49,384 bases of DNA, taken from Bacteroidetes bacterium GWF2_35_48 (GTDB lineage: Bacteria > Bacteroidota > Bacteroidia > Bacteroidales > GWF2-35-48). Position 1 is the first letter of the stretch. Every line of letters begins with the position of its first letter. Both the position numbers and the translations under genes were made by a program. Shown piece by piece: positions 1 through 7,844 of this stretch. The notes below the pieces were generated by a model. That model was not told the DNA's origin. It saw nothing but the letters and a program-made list of their open reading frames with translations, and made no database searches. The stretch covers positions 29,530-78,913 of the forward strand of contig MEOG01000024.1 of the NCBI GenBank assembly GCA_001769125.1. The letters are read 5' to 3'.

Positions 1-748
1 TATTCCATTTTTCTTTCAAACCACAACCCGGTTGATGTTAATGTTTGTGGGTCATAATTATTTATTATTCCATTTTTCTTTCAAACCACAACAAAATCGT
101 ATTACTCATAAAAAATTAACGAATTATTTATTATTCCATTTTTCTTTCAAACCACAACTGCTCAAGAGTTGCTGCTTTGTCTTCAGCAATTATTTATTAT
201 TCCATTTTTCTTTCAAACCACAACTATCCATTTAAGCTCTGGTACTTTTGCTGATTATTTATTATTCCATTTTTCTTTCAAACCACAACGTAAGATAAAT
301 TACTAAATTTACCTATAAGATTATTTATTATTCCATTTTTCTTTCAAACCACAACCATCCCAGCACCTAATGTAACATTGCCACATTATTTATTATTCCA
401 TTTTTCTTTCAAACCACAACAAAGAAAATAAAAACACGCTTGATGATATTATTATTTATTATTCCATTTTTCTTTCAAACCACAACCATAACAAAATTGA
501 AGCATTGAAGAAATTATTATTTATTATTCCATTTTTCTTTCAAACCACAACCTGCCTCTACAATAGTAGCAGGATTTACAAATTATTTATTATTCCATTT
601 TTCTTTCAAACCACAACCATGAAGTGGTTTCTGCTGTAATCTCGGGATTATTTATTATTCCATTTTTCTTTCAAACCACAACATAAACCTTGTTGCATTT
701 TTCAAAAAATTTATTATTTATTATTCCATTTTTCTTTCAAACCACAAA
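1..748 (-). CRISPR. CRISPR array, truncated by window edge, probably type II-C
   Basis: Twelve direct repeats of 36 bp, read on the plus strand from ATTATTTATTATTCC to CAAACCACAAC, alternate with eleven spacers of 29-30 bp. The first repeat is cut by the window edge (1-27). The others start at 57, 123, 189, 254, 320, 385, 451, 516, 582, 647 and 713. All are identical except the last, whose final C is A. Read on the minus strand the repeat starts GTTGTGGTTTGAAAG, the usual start of tracrRNA-dependent Bacteroidota arrays. The repeat has no internal hairpin, which argues against self-folding type I, V-A or VI repeats. With the 30-bp spacers this suggests type II-C. The strand is inferred. The variant repeat at the right end could equally mark the distal end of a plus-strand array. 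Any cas genes must lie left of the window, or the array is an orphan. Confidence 0.97.
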
Positions 749-882
749 CAGGTAATAAAATATATCCCACCAATACAATGAAATATTTTATTTACACAAA
801 TATAACACTGTAAACTTATAACAACAAATAATTCTTTCACAACAAAAGAAACCCCAATTTAGATCCATTCCGAAAACTCTTT
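749..882. other. CRISPR flank (leader or trailer), AT-rich
   Basis: This is 134 bp of strongly AT-rich DNA between the last repeat and the end of panE. If the array is transcribed on the minus strand this is the leader; otherwise it is the trailer. I found no stretch complementary to the repeat, so there is no visible tracrRNA anti-repeat here, and no open reading frame. Confidence 0.4.
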
Positions 883-1806
883 TTATAATCCCCTCGCCTT
901 CATCTCCAATGGCAAAAGACTACTATATATAAATGTATTCGCGGGAGCTGAAACTCCATATTTTGCTGCTAATTTAACAACTGTTCCGTTTTGATATTCG
1001 AGTTCAGAAGCTTTGCCTTCCATTATATCTCTTTGCAGTGAAGAAGTAGAATCCTCATCAAGTGTATCAATAAAAGCTAAAGTTTTAGAAACAATATCGG
1101 GTTTCATTTTAATTTCTGCTTTCAATGAAATTTCAAAAATCTCAGATAACAAAGATTCAAGCATTTTTCGTGTTTCGGCAATTTTGTTCAACACGGCAAG
1201 GTTTGTTCTTGTAACAGCGCAAAGACCGCTTGTACAAATATATAAAAACTTTGTCCAGACTTCTGCATGAATATCGTCAGGAATTTTAGCCTTGAAATCC
1301 GCGTTGATAAATAAGCTTTGAATCTTTTTGCATCTTTCACTTACAGAATTATCATTTTCGCCAAATAGTATTATTGGTTCAAATCCTATATGCTGAATAA
1401 TTCCAGGCTCTTCAATTTTGCTGAAAATTTTACAAATGCCATCAAGTACAACAGAATGGCCAAGTTCAGATCGTAATTCCTCTGCTGCCATTATCCCGTT
1501 TTGAAGCGGTATAACACTCATCTTGTCTGTTTTAATTTTTGATAATTCTTTTGCAGCATCTTTAACCTGCCAGGCTTTTACTCCAAGTAGCACCAATTCG
1601 GGACTTTCTGCTTCCAATACAGATTGAACCGCTTTTACATTTTTAATATGAATATTTTCTTTGATACTTTTTATTAAAAGTCCCTTTTCTTTGAGTGCAA
1701 TAAAATGTTTACCTCTTGCAAGAAACGTAACATTTGCTCCGGAATTTGCAAGTTTTCCTCCAAAATATCCCCCGACTCCCCCTGATCCATATATTAAAAT
1801 CTTCAT
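883..1806 (-). CDS. panE: 2-dehydropantoate 2-reductase (ketopantoate reductase)
   Basis: The protein has 307 residues, the normal length for the ApbA/PanE family, which reduces ketopantoate to pantoate with NADPH in coenzyme A biosynthesis. The Rossmann nucleotide-binding loop is visible at residues 7-12 (GSGGVG) right after the first beta strand. The middle has the family signature around LLGVKAWQV and PLQNGI, with the asparagine that contacts NADPH and substrate. The C-terminal half is the helical ApbA_C domain, including SSLQRDIMEGKASELEYQNG, which contributes the substrate-binding lysine/serine/glutamate region. It is transcribed alone toward the CRISPR array. Members of this family sometimes reduce other 2-keto acids, so the exact substrate is inferred. 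Confidence 0.9.
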   Translation of the reverse strand: MKILIYGSGGVGGYFGGKLANSGANVTFLARGKHFIALKEKGLLIKSIKENIHIKNVKAVQSVLEAESPELVLLGVKAWQVKDAAKELSKIKTDKMSVIPLQNGIMAAEELRSELGHSVVLDGICKIFSKIEEPGIIQHIGFEPIILFGENDNSVSERCKKIQSLFINADFKAKIPDDIHAEVWTKFLYICTSGLCAVTRTNLAVLNKIAETRKMLESLLSEIFEISLKAEIKMKPDIVSKTLAFIDTLDEDSTSSLQRDIMEGKASELEYQNGTVVKLAAKYGVSAPANTFIYSSLLPLEMKARGL

Positions 1807-1926
1807 TTTTTATATTTTTTAATTAACAATCCATTCTTCTAAATTTCAACTTATTAACAAGCAATCATGTCTGCGAACACCATCATAAGACAAGCACGCG
1901 CTTCTTGTTCTCAATGAGCTGCGTAA

Positions 1927-1974
1927 AAATTTATATACAAAACTTTTTTAATTAAAAGTTTGTATATAAATTTG
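1927..1974 (+). promoter_or_regulatory. Inverted repeat overlapping a -7 box
   Basis: Two 15-bp arms, AAATTTATATACAAA (1927-1941) and its exact complement (1959-1973), continue inward with one bulged base. The right arm contains TAAATTTG (1967-1974), which fits the Bacteroidota -7 consensus TAnnTTTG, about 75 bp before the lipoprotein start at 2049. A symmetrical site over a promoter suggests a repressor operator, but a transcribed hairpin is also possible. Confidence 0.4.
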
Positions 1975-2048
1975 CAACATAGTAATAATTATTTTTTAAT
2001 TATAAAAATTGTACCCGAAGAAAATATGTTTAATTTAAATTATATATT

Positions 2049-2846
2049 ATGAAAAAAGTAAAAATTCTAAGCGTTTTATTAATGATTGTCATGATAGCCC
2101 CGGTCATGGTTTTAACAAACTGCAAAAAAGGAGAAAATGATCCTTTTCTTTCGTTCCGGTCAAGGGATAAGAGATTAGTTGGTAACTGGACCATATCAAA
2201 AGTTGATAATACTTCTATTACGGATATAAAAGGGAATTCTGTTAATTATCCGTCATTAGCTGCTGCGACCTACAATAATGATTATACAAACTCACTCACA
2301 ACGATTACAACAACATTTGATGGTTCAACATTAAATTATTCAAATGTTGTATCTACCACCAATTTTCATTATTCAACCGTTTATCCTGCAACAACTCCTT
2401 CTTCTGTTGTTACAACAACAGGTTCAACCACAACAAATGTTTATACATATTCAATTGGCATCACAATTGAAGAACAGGGTATTGCCAAAGTTACAGAAGT
2501 ATCAACCGCAAAAACACAAACCCTGAGCCATACGCCGGCGCAGACCTGCCCCGTTGGTTATGGAACTCCCGGTCTTACCTGTGATGGTACTTATACAGTA
2601 ACTACTCCAACCACTACCACAACAAATTTCGAAGGTACCTGGCATTGGGGTACAGAGAAAAAGAATAAGGACATGCTGGTATTAGAGGGAGTTGGTTCTT
2701 ATAGCGGAACGTATTATATTCAGCAGTTAAAGATGAAAGAAATAGTACTGATTCAAAAATCTGTTTCAAATAATACTGATTCAGGAGCCAGTAATAGTTC
2801 AAACGCTATTTCTGATAACAATACGGTAACCCTGACCCGGAAATAA
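2049..2846 (+). CDS. Lipoprotein, lipocalin-like N-terminal motif
   Basis: The 265-residue protein starts with a lipoprotein signal peptide: positively charged MKKVK, a hydrophobic core, and a lipobox ending VLTNC at Cys25, followed by KKGEND. The next stretch, DPFLSFRSRDKRLVGNWTIS (residues 31-50), resembles the start of Bacteroidota lipocalin-like lipoproteins, where a GxW motif opens a beta barrel. The middle is rich in threonine, serine and tyrosine in alternating patterns, as expected for surface beta structure. A second GTWHWG motif occurs near residue 197. No enzymatic residues are recognisable. It is a single gene, preceded by a palindromic promoter region and followed by a probable terminator. 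Function unknown; probably a surface or periplasmic binding protein. Confidence 0.75.
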   Translation: MKKVKILSVLLMIVMIAPVMVLTNCKKGENDPFLSFRSRDKRLVGNWTISKVDNTSITDIKGNSVNYPSLAAATYNNDYTNSLTTITTTFDGSTLNYSNVVSTTNFHYSTVYPATTPSSVVTTTGSTTTNVYTYSIGITIEEQGIAKVTEVSTAKTQTLSHTPAQTCPVGYGTPGLTCDGTYTVTTPTTTTTNFEGTWHWGTEKKNKDMLVLEGVGSYSGTYYIQQLKMKEIVLIQKSVSNNTDSGASNSSNAISDNNTVTLTRK

Positions 2847-2879
2847 TCTGTTTATCGCTTTAGCGATATTTACGAACAT

Positions 2880-2970
2880 AAAAAACCGCCACACTTTGCC
2901 CCTTTCGATGCTTCGACGTTGCTCTGCAACCTCAAGTTCAGGGAATGGTTCAGTGATTGCGGTTTTTTTT
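2880..2970. terminator. Long-loop inverted repeat with T-tract
   Basis: AAAAAACCGC (2880-2889) is the exact complement of GCGGTTTTTT (2959-2968), which runs on into a T-tract. The two arms are 69 bp apart. The position just after the lipoprotein gene fits a terminator, although the loop is long for an intrinsic one and contains smaller hairpins. Confidence 0.45.
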
Positions 2971-3026
2971 TTGTGCTTATTCTTCATTATATCAGCAACA
3001 CATGCGGTTGTTTCTTCCAAAAGTTA

Positions 3027-3085
3027 GCACTCGTCGCTGTGGCGACCCCGCCCCGCAAGACATTACCCGGAGAAGAGTGCGAACG
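3027..3085. repeat. Dispersed hairpin repeat, family A copy 1
   Basis: A GC-rich element in AT-rich surroundings. It starts GCACTCGTCGCTGTGGCG and ends in GAAGAGTGCGAACG, so its ends are approximate inverted repeats (GCACTCGTC against GANGAGTGC). Closely related copies lie at 6939-6997 and 16827-16873, and a partial copy at 5428-5459. All are intergenic. Confidence 0.7.
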
Positions 3086-3113
3086 TGAATTATAAAAATC
3101 TGAAAAAATCAAA

Positions 3114-3121
3114 TATCTTTG
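3114..3121 (+). promoter_or_regulatory. -7 promoter box TATCTTTG
   Basis: TATCTTTG matches the Bacteroidota -7 consensus TAnnTTTG and ends 13 bp before the start codon of the AlbA_2 gene at 3135. The same box in the same sequence context recurs at 5492-5499. Confidence 0.5.
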
Positions 3122-3134
3122 CGCAAAACAGAGA

Positions 3135-4070
3135 ATGAAAAATAATATTCTACATACAAATAATCTTACCGAAGAAAATTTAATGATGCTAATAGAAAGC
3201 AGAATTGAAGAGGGTTTGCATTATTCATTCAAAAAGGGAAACGAAGTTCCAATAACAGAAAAACAAATAGAAAAACTTACGCTTGAAATAACTGCTTTTG
3301 CTAATACTTTAGGAGGATGCATTATTTACGGAATTGAATCAAAAAGAAAAAAAGCGCATAGCTTTTCATTCCTGAAAAATACAGATTTTTCCGTTTCAAA
3401 ACTTGATATAGTATTGCAATCACGAATAAACAGACCAATTCCCAATCTGAAAATTCAATATGTGGAAATTCAAAATGATAAGGAAAAATCGGTTTTAATA
3501 ATAACGATTCCAGAAAGTTCAGAAGCTCCACACATGGCTTCAGATAAATGCTTTTACAAAAGATTGCACAATAAATTTTCTGTAATGGAAGAATTTGAAG
3601 TTCGGCAGATGTATGGAAAGTTATCTAAATCGAACCTTGAATTCGTGGGCATTGTTAATACAAACGGAATTCCTTCTCTGACAGACGGTCTTTTCAACCA
3701 TGTTATTTTTCTTCCCCGCTTTATCATTCGCAATACAGGAAGTGCCATTGAGCGTTTTTACAAATTTGAAATAGCAATCCCCTCCCCTCTTTGTGATGAA
3801 AATTATTACGCGCTTAACACCTATTTCAACCGTCATGAAGGCATTTACAGCATTTTTTCAATCCCCGGAAAAGCGCCCGTTTTTCAGGACGAAATGACAA
3901 GCATCACGGAAATTAAATTGCTCATCACAAAAGAAAATCTTGAACTTTTTTTAACAGAAAACATTAAAATAACATTGTTCTACAGCGAAGGGATGCGGTC
4001 TTCAGTGTTCAACCTATCGGATACCTTTATGTATAACAATAAAATGTTAGAGAAAAATCTGTTTTGTTAA
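3135..4070 (+). CDS. AlbA_2 (Schlafen-type) domain protein
   Basis: The 311-residue protein has an N-terminal AlbA_2 domain (about residues 15-165). Visible signatures are a Glu-rich start (MMLIESRIEEGLHYSFKKG), an EITAFANTLGGCIIYGIE strand-turn typical of the family, and FYKRLHNKFSVMEEFEVRQMY at the domain end, which matches the usual YxRxGN...RMY close. The family is linked to nucleic-acid binding, transcriptional regulation and, in Schlafens, RNA cleavage. The C-terminal half (about 170-311) is a beta-rich region I do not recognise. There is no DnaA-like or helicase partner next to it. A dispersed repeat and a consensus -7 box lie immediately upstream. It converges on the J-domain gene. 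Function beyond nucleic-acid interaction is unknown. Confidence 0.7.
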   Translation: MKNNILHTNNLTEENLMMLIESRIEEGLHYSFKKGNEVPITEKQIEKLTLEITAFANTLGGCIIYGIESKRKKAHSFSFLKNTDFSVSKLDIVLQSRINRPIPNLKIQYVEIQNDKEKSVLIITIPESSEAPHMASDKCFYKRLHNKFSVMEEFEVRQMYGKLSKSNLEFVGIVNTNGIPSLTDGLFNHVIFLPRFIIRNTGSAIERFYKFEIAIPSPLCDENYYALNTYFNRHEGIYSIFSIPGKAPVFQDEMTSITEIKLLITKENLELFLTENIKITLFYSEGMRSSVFNLSDTFMYNNKMLEKNLFC

Positions 4071-4105
4071 TGGCGGAATTGCTGAAAATAAAACTTGAAA
4101 TCTTA

Positions 4106-5284
4106 TTATCGGAAAAAATTATTAAAAAGCGAAAATGAAGAGTATCTGTCTCTTTCCTCCATCTTTTTTAAATAATCATTAATAAAATAATTCATTTCTT
4201 TTTTATTTTTTGATATTCGTAAAAATTCCGATATATCTTTTAACGAATCTCTGATTTTTTTTATTTCCTTAATTTTTTCCTGTATACGAAACATGGCAAC
4301 ATTGTCTCTTAAATGAGAGAATTTAGCAACACCAGCAAATGCAGGGTTGTTATATATACTTCTCATTTCGGCTTCCAAACGATTTACCTGTTCCCTTAGA
4401 ACTTCATTAAAAATACCAAGTTTTTCATCAGGCAATGCTTCGAGTTGGTCGTTTTCGCGATGCAACCACTGCATTTCTAATTTTAAAAGAACAGAAAGAT
4501 CATTGCTTTCATAAGCTGCTGTAACTTTTTTCATCTCTTCTTCTTTTTCTAATTTCTTTACAGGATCAGTCTCAGAATCGGGATGGAGTATCTTTACCAA
4601 AGCAATATATATTGAACGTATTGTTTTATTTCTGAGTTCAGCTTTTGCTTTTTCCATTTCTTCATTGGCAATTTGCTTTTTTGTTTTTTTCCGATTTTCG
4701 CTATTTGATTTTTGAGCTTTTCCCATCTCCCTTTCAAACTGGTCTCGTATTTGTTGTTGAAGGCGTGCAAAGTCTTCATCGCTTTCGCCAATATCGTCAG
4801 GGTCAATATCCATGCCCAATTCATCGTTTAAAAGATCAGCTAATAAATCTTTGTAACTGTCAGTCTGTTCTTTAATATCATCATCGTAACTCATTTCTGA
4901 CCATTGATCGTAAAGCTTCTTTTGTTTTTCATCAGGTTCAATGTATTGAAAGGCCATATCACAAAGATCACAGATAACAATGCCAATATCCTCCATTTTA
5001 TTTTTTGAAAATTTATTTTTCGTTGCATTTTCAGAAAGAGATGAAGCTATTTCGAGACGTAGAAGTGCATTCTCATTGTCTAAAGGTTGTATCTTTTTAT
5101 TGTACTCTTCGTGAAGGCGAAAAAGTTTAGTACGTCGTTCCGGAATTTCTTTTTCAAGTGTTCGGATACGCCCTGTCAATTGATTAAAATTCTTTTGATT
5201 CCTGCTAAGTAGTTTTTTTTCTTTTTTAATTTTTAAAGTTTTTTCAAAGGGAATTTCTTCAATGTCTCCAAAAAGTGTTTTCAT
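4106..5284 (-). CDS. J-domain protein with coiled coils
   Basis: The 392-residue protein carries a J-domain-like segment in its middle: helix IYIALVKILHP with the HPD tripeptide at residues 234-236, followed by a charged linker and the helix KKVTAAYESNDLSVLLKLE. The HPD motif is what J-proteins use to stimulate the ATPase of DnaK-type Hsp70. The rest is highly charged and helical: a heptad-rich N-terminus (about 20-75), an acidic centre (130-170), a lysine/glutamate-rich coil before the J segment, and a C-terminal coil (300-380). There is no glycine/phenylalanine-rich region or zinc finger, so this is not DnaJ itself but a type C J-protein. Unknown client. A CAAAAATA element (5302-5309) upstream fits a minus-strand -7 box. 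Confidence 0.7.
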   Translation of the reverse strand: MKTLFGDIEEIPFEKTLKIKKEKKLLSRNQKNFNQLTGRIRTLEKEIPERRTKLFRLHEEYNKKIQPLDNENALLRLEIASSLSENATKNKFSKNKMEDIGIVICDLCDMAFQYIEPDEKQKKLYDQWSEMSYDDDIKEQTDSYKDLLADLLNDELGMDIDPDDIGESDEDFARLQQQIRDQFEREMGKAQKSNSENRKKTKKQIANEEMEKAKAELRNKTIRSIYIALVKILHPDSETDPVKKLEKEEEMKKVTAAYESNDLSVLLKLEMQWLHRENDQLEALPDEKLGIFNEVLREQVNRLEAEMRSIYNNPAFAGVAKFSHLRDNVAMFRIQEKIKEIKKIRDSLKDISEFLRISKNKKEMNYFINDYLKKMEERDRYSSFSLFNNFFR

Positions 5285-5591
5285 GATTTTATTTTTTTTT
5301 GCAAAAATAGCTGAAACCCGAACGAATCAGATATCCGAAAAAAATTTTTATTAACAAGTTTTGAAGAGTCGGCTTGGATGAAAAAACAAAAAAAATCTCC
5401 GACATTACACATCAGATTGGGCAAGTAGGCATGCGGTCGCTGTGGCGACGAGTGTGAACAGTGGCATGTATTAAAATCTTAAAAAATCAAATATCTTTGC
5501 ACAAAACAGAGGATGAAAAAAATATTCGATATATAAAAATATTAAAATTACAGAATTTACCTGATAAATTTACATAAGATGCTAAAATATC
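5285..5591. other. Intergenic region with partial duplication of the 3027-3160 region
   Basis: This 307-bp gap has no intact gene. From 5428 to about 5530 it follows the region upstream of the AlbA_2 gene: a partial family A repeat (5428-5459), the shared tract AAAAATCAAATATCTTTG with its -7 box, then CAAAACAGAG and an ATG at 5513. In this copy the reading frame closes after seven codons (MKKIFDI then stop). It therefore looks like a duplicated promoter with a vestigial gene start. The -7 box here may now drive the zinc-ribbon gene at 5592. Confidence 0.6.
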
Positions 5592-6857
5592 ATGGGGGAA
5601 AAAAGTAAAAAATTTCTTTCTGAACAGGGCTATCACACACTTCAAAAACCTCAATTATCACAGCTCCTTTGCTTAAAGTGCAGTGCCCCTCTTCCCTTGA
5701 CAAAAGAAGGCAATACTATAAAATGCCATGCTTGTAGTCATATAAACCCATTACCAGAAGAATATATAATTCTGCGCGACTCTAAAAATCTGCACAGAAA
5801 AAATATTGAAACTGCTGAAAATTTATACAAAAAAATAAGCAGTCCCCCCGGGTTACTGTTGCGTGTATGGTATAATATCTCAGTGGCAGTTACAAGCACT
5901 TTAGGAATAATCATGGCCATTTTATTGTGGATAAGCGGTATTTTCCTTTTTGTTTTCCTGTTTATAGTTTACATGATTTATTACCTTATAGCACCATCTA
6001 TTGGTGTTAACCTGATTGATGTTTATGGATCGGGTGTTACATATTCCTTAACTTTTGTAGCCCTTTCTATTATTTTTATTTTCCCAATGATTCTAAATTC
6101 GTACGTGAGTGATTTCGTTGAATTAAGAAAAACACTTCATGCAAGCCTGTCTGCAATTTGGCCGGATAAAGGAACGAAACAAGCTTTATGCAGGGGATGT
6201 GGAGCACCTGTTGAAGTAAAAAAAGACGAAACCTATTCTCTTTGCTTTTATTGCGACACTCAAAACTTAGTTTCGCTTCCTGATACTTGGCTGCGTTCAG
6301 TTTCCGGTTTTGCAAAATGGCATTTTCAAACTATAGAAGAAGCTGCCAAAACTGAAAAATCTTATCGGAAAGGTTTAAGAAAAAATATAAAAAACTGGTT
6401 TATCGGGACTATTATTGCCGGTCTTATTTTTTGGTGTGTTGGATCATTTATATCATGGGTTGATAACGACTCGATGTCTATTCCATCTTGGTCCGATTTA
6501 AATAAAAACAGCCGCATTGTTTGTTCTGCAAGCCCCGGAGGTATTATTGATAAAGAAATTCCAGTTGGACAATTTGTTCAGGAAAAAGTTTTCGCACCAA
6601 TTTATTGGATAGCATTAAATCAAAATGAAACAATTTCTCTTAAAACAAAAAATCTTGATAATGTAGCAGACCTTTATGTTTTCAACACAACAAATATTGA
6701 AAGCACCCGGATATTTAAAAAAATGGAATGCACTACAAGCACAGATTCAATTCAAAATTTTGTATTTACTGCTCCTTACAAAGGAATTTTCGGGATAAAC
6801 ACTTTGACCTATGGGCAAGTGGCAAAACCATTTGAGATAGAGTTTAAAATAAAATAA
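5592..6857 (+). CDS. Membrane protein with two zinc ribbons
   Basis: The 421-residue protein has two four-cysteine zinc-ribbon motifs on the cytoplasmic side: Cys27/30 with Cys45/48, and Cys200/203 with Cys218/221. Each is two CxxC knuckles separated by 14 residues. Three hydrophobic segments lie between the ribbons (about 97-117, 118-136, 150-170) and one after them (about 268-288), so the tail (about 290-421) should be extracytoplasmic. The tail is beta-rich and ends EFKIK, without a sorting domain. The layout, a ribbon, membrane helices, a second ribbon, then an exported domain, suggests a structural or sensory membrane protein, not an enzyme. I do not recognise a named family. It stands alone, with dispersed repeats on both sides. 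Confidence 0.6.
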   Translation: MGEKSKKFLSEQGYHTLQKPQLSQLLCLKCSAPLPLTKEGNTIKCHACSHINPLPEEYIILRDSKNLHRKNIETAENLYKKISSPPGLLLRVWYNISVAVTSTLGIIMAILLWISGIFLFVFLFIVYMIYYLIAPSIGVNLIDVYGSGVTYSLTFVALSIIFIFPMILNSYVSDFVELRKTLHASLSAIWPDKGTKQALCRGCGAPVEVKKDETYSLCFYCDTQNLVSLPDTWLRSVSGFAKWHFQTIEEAAKTEKSYRKGLRKNIKNWFIGTIIAGLIFWCVGSFISWVDNDSMSIPSWSDLNKNSRIVCSASPGGIIDKEIPVGQFVQEKVFAPIYWIALNQNETISLKTKNLDNVADLYVFNTTNIESTRIFKKMECTTSTDSIQNFVFTAPYKGIFGINTLTYGQVAKPFEIEFKIK

Positions 6858-6872
6858 TCAATCTTTCCCAAG

Positions 6873-6921
6873 GTTAGTGCTCGTCTCAGAGAGGGCAAGC
6901 AGGCAGGTGGACGAGTGCGGA
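6873..6921. repeat. Dispersed hairpin repeat, family A-like
   Basis: GTGCTCGTC at the left end pairs with GACGAGTGC at the right end around a centre rich in GGCAAGCAGGCAGG. It is related at its ends to the neighbouring family A copy at 6939-6997 and may be a shorter variant, placed in tandem. Confidence 0.5.
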
Positions 6922-6938
6922 AAATAGCCCCAACAAGT

Positions 6939-6997
6939 GCACTCGTCGCTGTGGCGACCCCACCCCGCAAAGCATTACTCGGAGACGGGCGCGAACG
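6939..6997. repeat. Dispersed hairpin repeat, family A copy 2
   Basis: It has the same start (GCACTCGTCGCTGTGGCG) as the copy at 3027, the same core (CCCCGCAAAGCATTAC) and the same end (GGGCGCGAACG), with a few substitutions. It lies between the zinc-ribbon gene and gldF. Confidence 0.7.
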
Positions 6998-7073
6998 GAG
7001 AGAGAGACACTTCTTCTGCAAACACTTTTTAACAATAAATTCCACCATATAACACTTACAAGGAAAAATTTTA

Positions 7074-7081
7074 TATTTTTG
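7074..7081 (+). promoter_or_regulatory. -7 promoter box for gldF
   Basis: TATTTTTG fits TAnnTTTG and ends 16 bp before the gldF start codon. No clear -33 TTG is seen at the expected distance. Confidence 0.4.
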
Positions 7082-7097
7082 AGCGCAATTTTTTTTT

Positions 7098-7826
7098 ATG
7101 CTGGTTTTATTAAATAAAGAAATACGTGAATTTTTCAGCAATCTGATGGGATACATTGTTGTTATTGTATTCCTTCTGATTAATAGCTTATTTATTTGGG
7201 TATTCCCCGGAGAATTTAACTTATTAGATGCAGGCTATGCAAATCTTGATACACTCTTCATTATTTCTCCCTGGGTATTTTTATTTCTTGTTCCTGCAAT
7301 TACAATGCGTCTCTTTGCCGAAGAAAAAAAAACAGGCACACTTGATACGCTCCTGATTCGCCCGATATCTGACCTGCAGATTGTACTTGCCAAATTTTTT
7401 GCTGGAGTTATTCTTGTTTTTGTTTCCTTATTGCCAACAATAATTTATTATTTTACTATTTATAAATTAGGAAATCCTGTCGGAAATCTTGACAAAGGAG
7501 GCATTTTAGGATCATATATCGGATTATTTTTTCTTGCTTCGGTGTATATTTCCATTGGATTGTTTGCATCTTCGTTAACGCAAAATCAAATTATTGCTTT
7601 TATTATCGGGATGCTTATCGCTTTCTTTTTCTATTATGGGTTTGATTCAATAGGAACTATTCTACCACAATCGGCTCAGGAATTTATTGTATATCTTGGA
7701 ATCAACGAACATTACAGGTCAATCAGCAGGGGAGTTGTGGACACACGTGATGTTGTATATTTTATTAGCATAATAAGTATTTTTATTTATTTCACAAAGC
7801 TTGCCATTGAAAGCAGGAAGTGGTAA
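7098..7826 (+). CDS. gldF: Gliding-motility ABC transporter permease GldF
   Basis: The 242-residue protein starts MLVLLNKEIREFFSNLMGYI and has about six hydrophobic segments, as in ABC-2-type permeases. The conserved stretch FAEEKKTGTLDTLLIRPIS (about residues 75-93) is characteristic of this permease family; it is the coupling region facing the ATPase. GldF works with GldG and the ATPase GldA in the gliding motility of Bacteroidota. gldG follows 18 bp downstream in the same direction. No gldA is present in the window. Many non-gliding Bacteroidota also keep gldFG, so motility is not proven. Gene length is normal. Confidence 0.9.
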   Translation: MLVLLNKEIREFFSNLMGYIVVIVFLLINSLFIWVFPGEFNLLDAGYANLDTLFIISPWVFLFLVPAITMRLFAEEKKTGTLDTLLIRPISDLQIVLAKFFAGVILVFVSLLPTIIYYFTIYKLGNPVGNLDKGGILGSYIGLFFLASVYISIGLFASSLTQNQIIAFIIGMLIAFFFYYGFDSIGTILPQSAQEFIVYLGINEHYRSISRGVVDTRDVVYFISIISIFIYFTKLAIESRKW

Positions 7827-7844
7827 TTTACGATTTCATTTAAA

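Noticed and set aside
32-235. A 67-residue frame across the CRISPR array
   Set aside because: It is made of the repeat itself (NYLLFHFSFKPQ repeated) and spacers; no gene would repeat this way.
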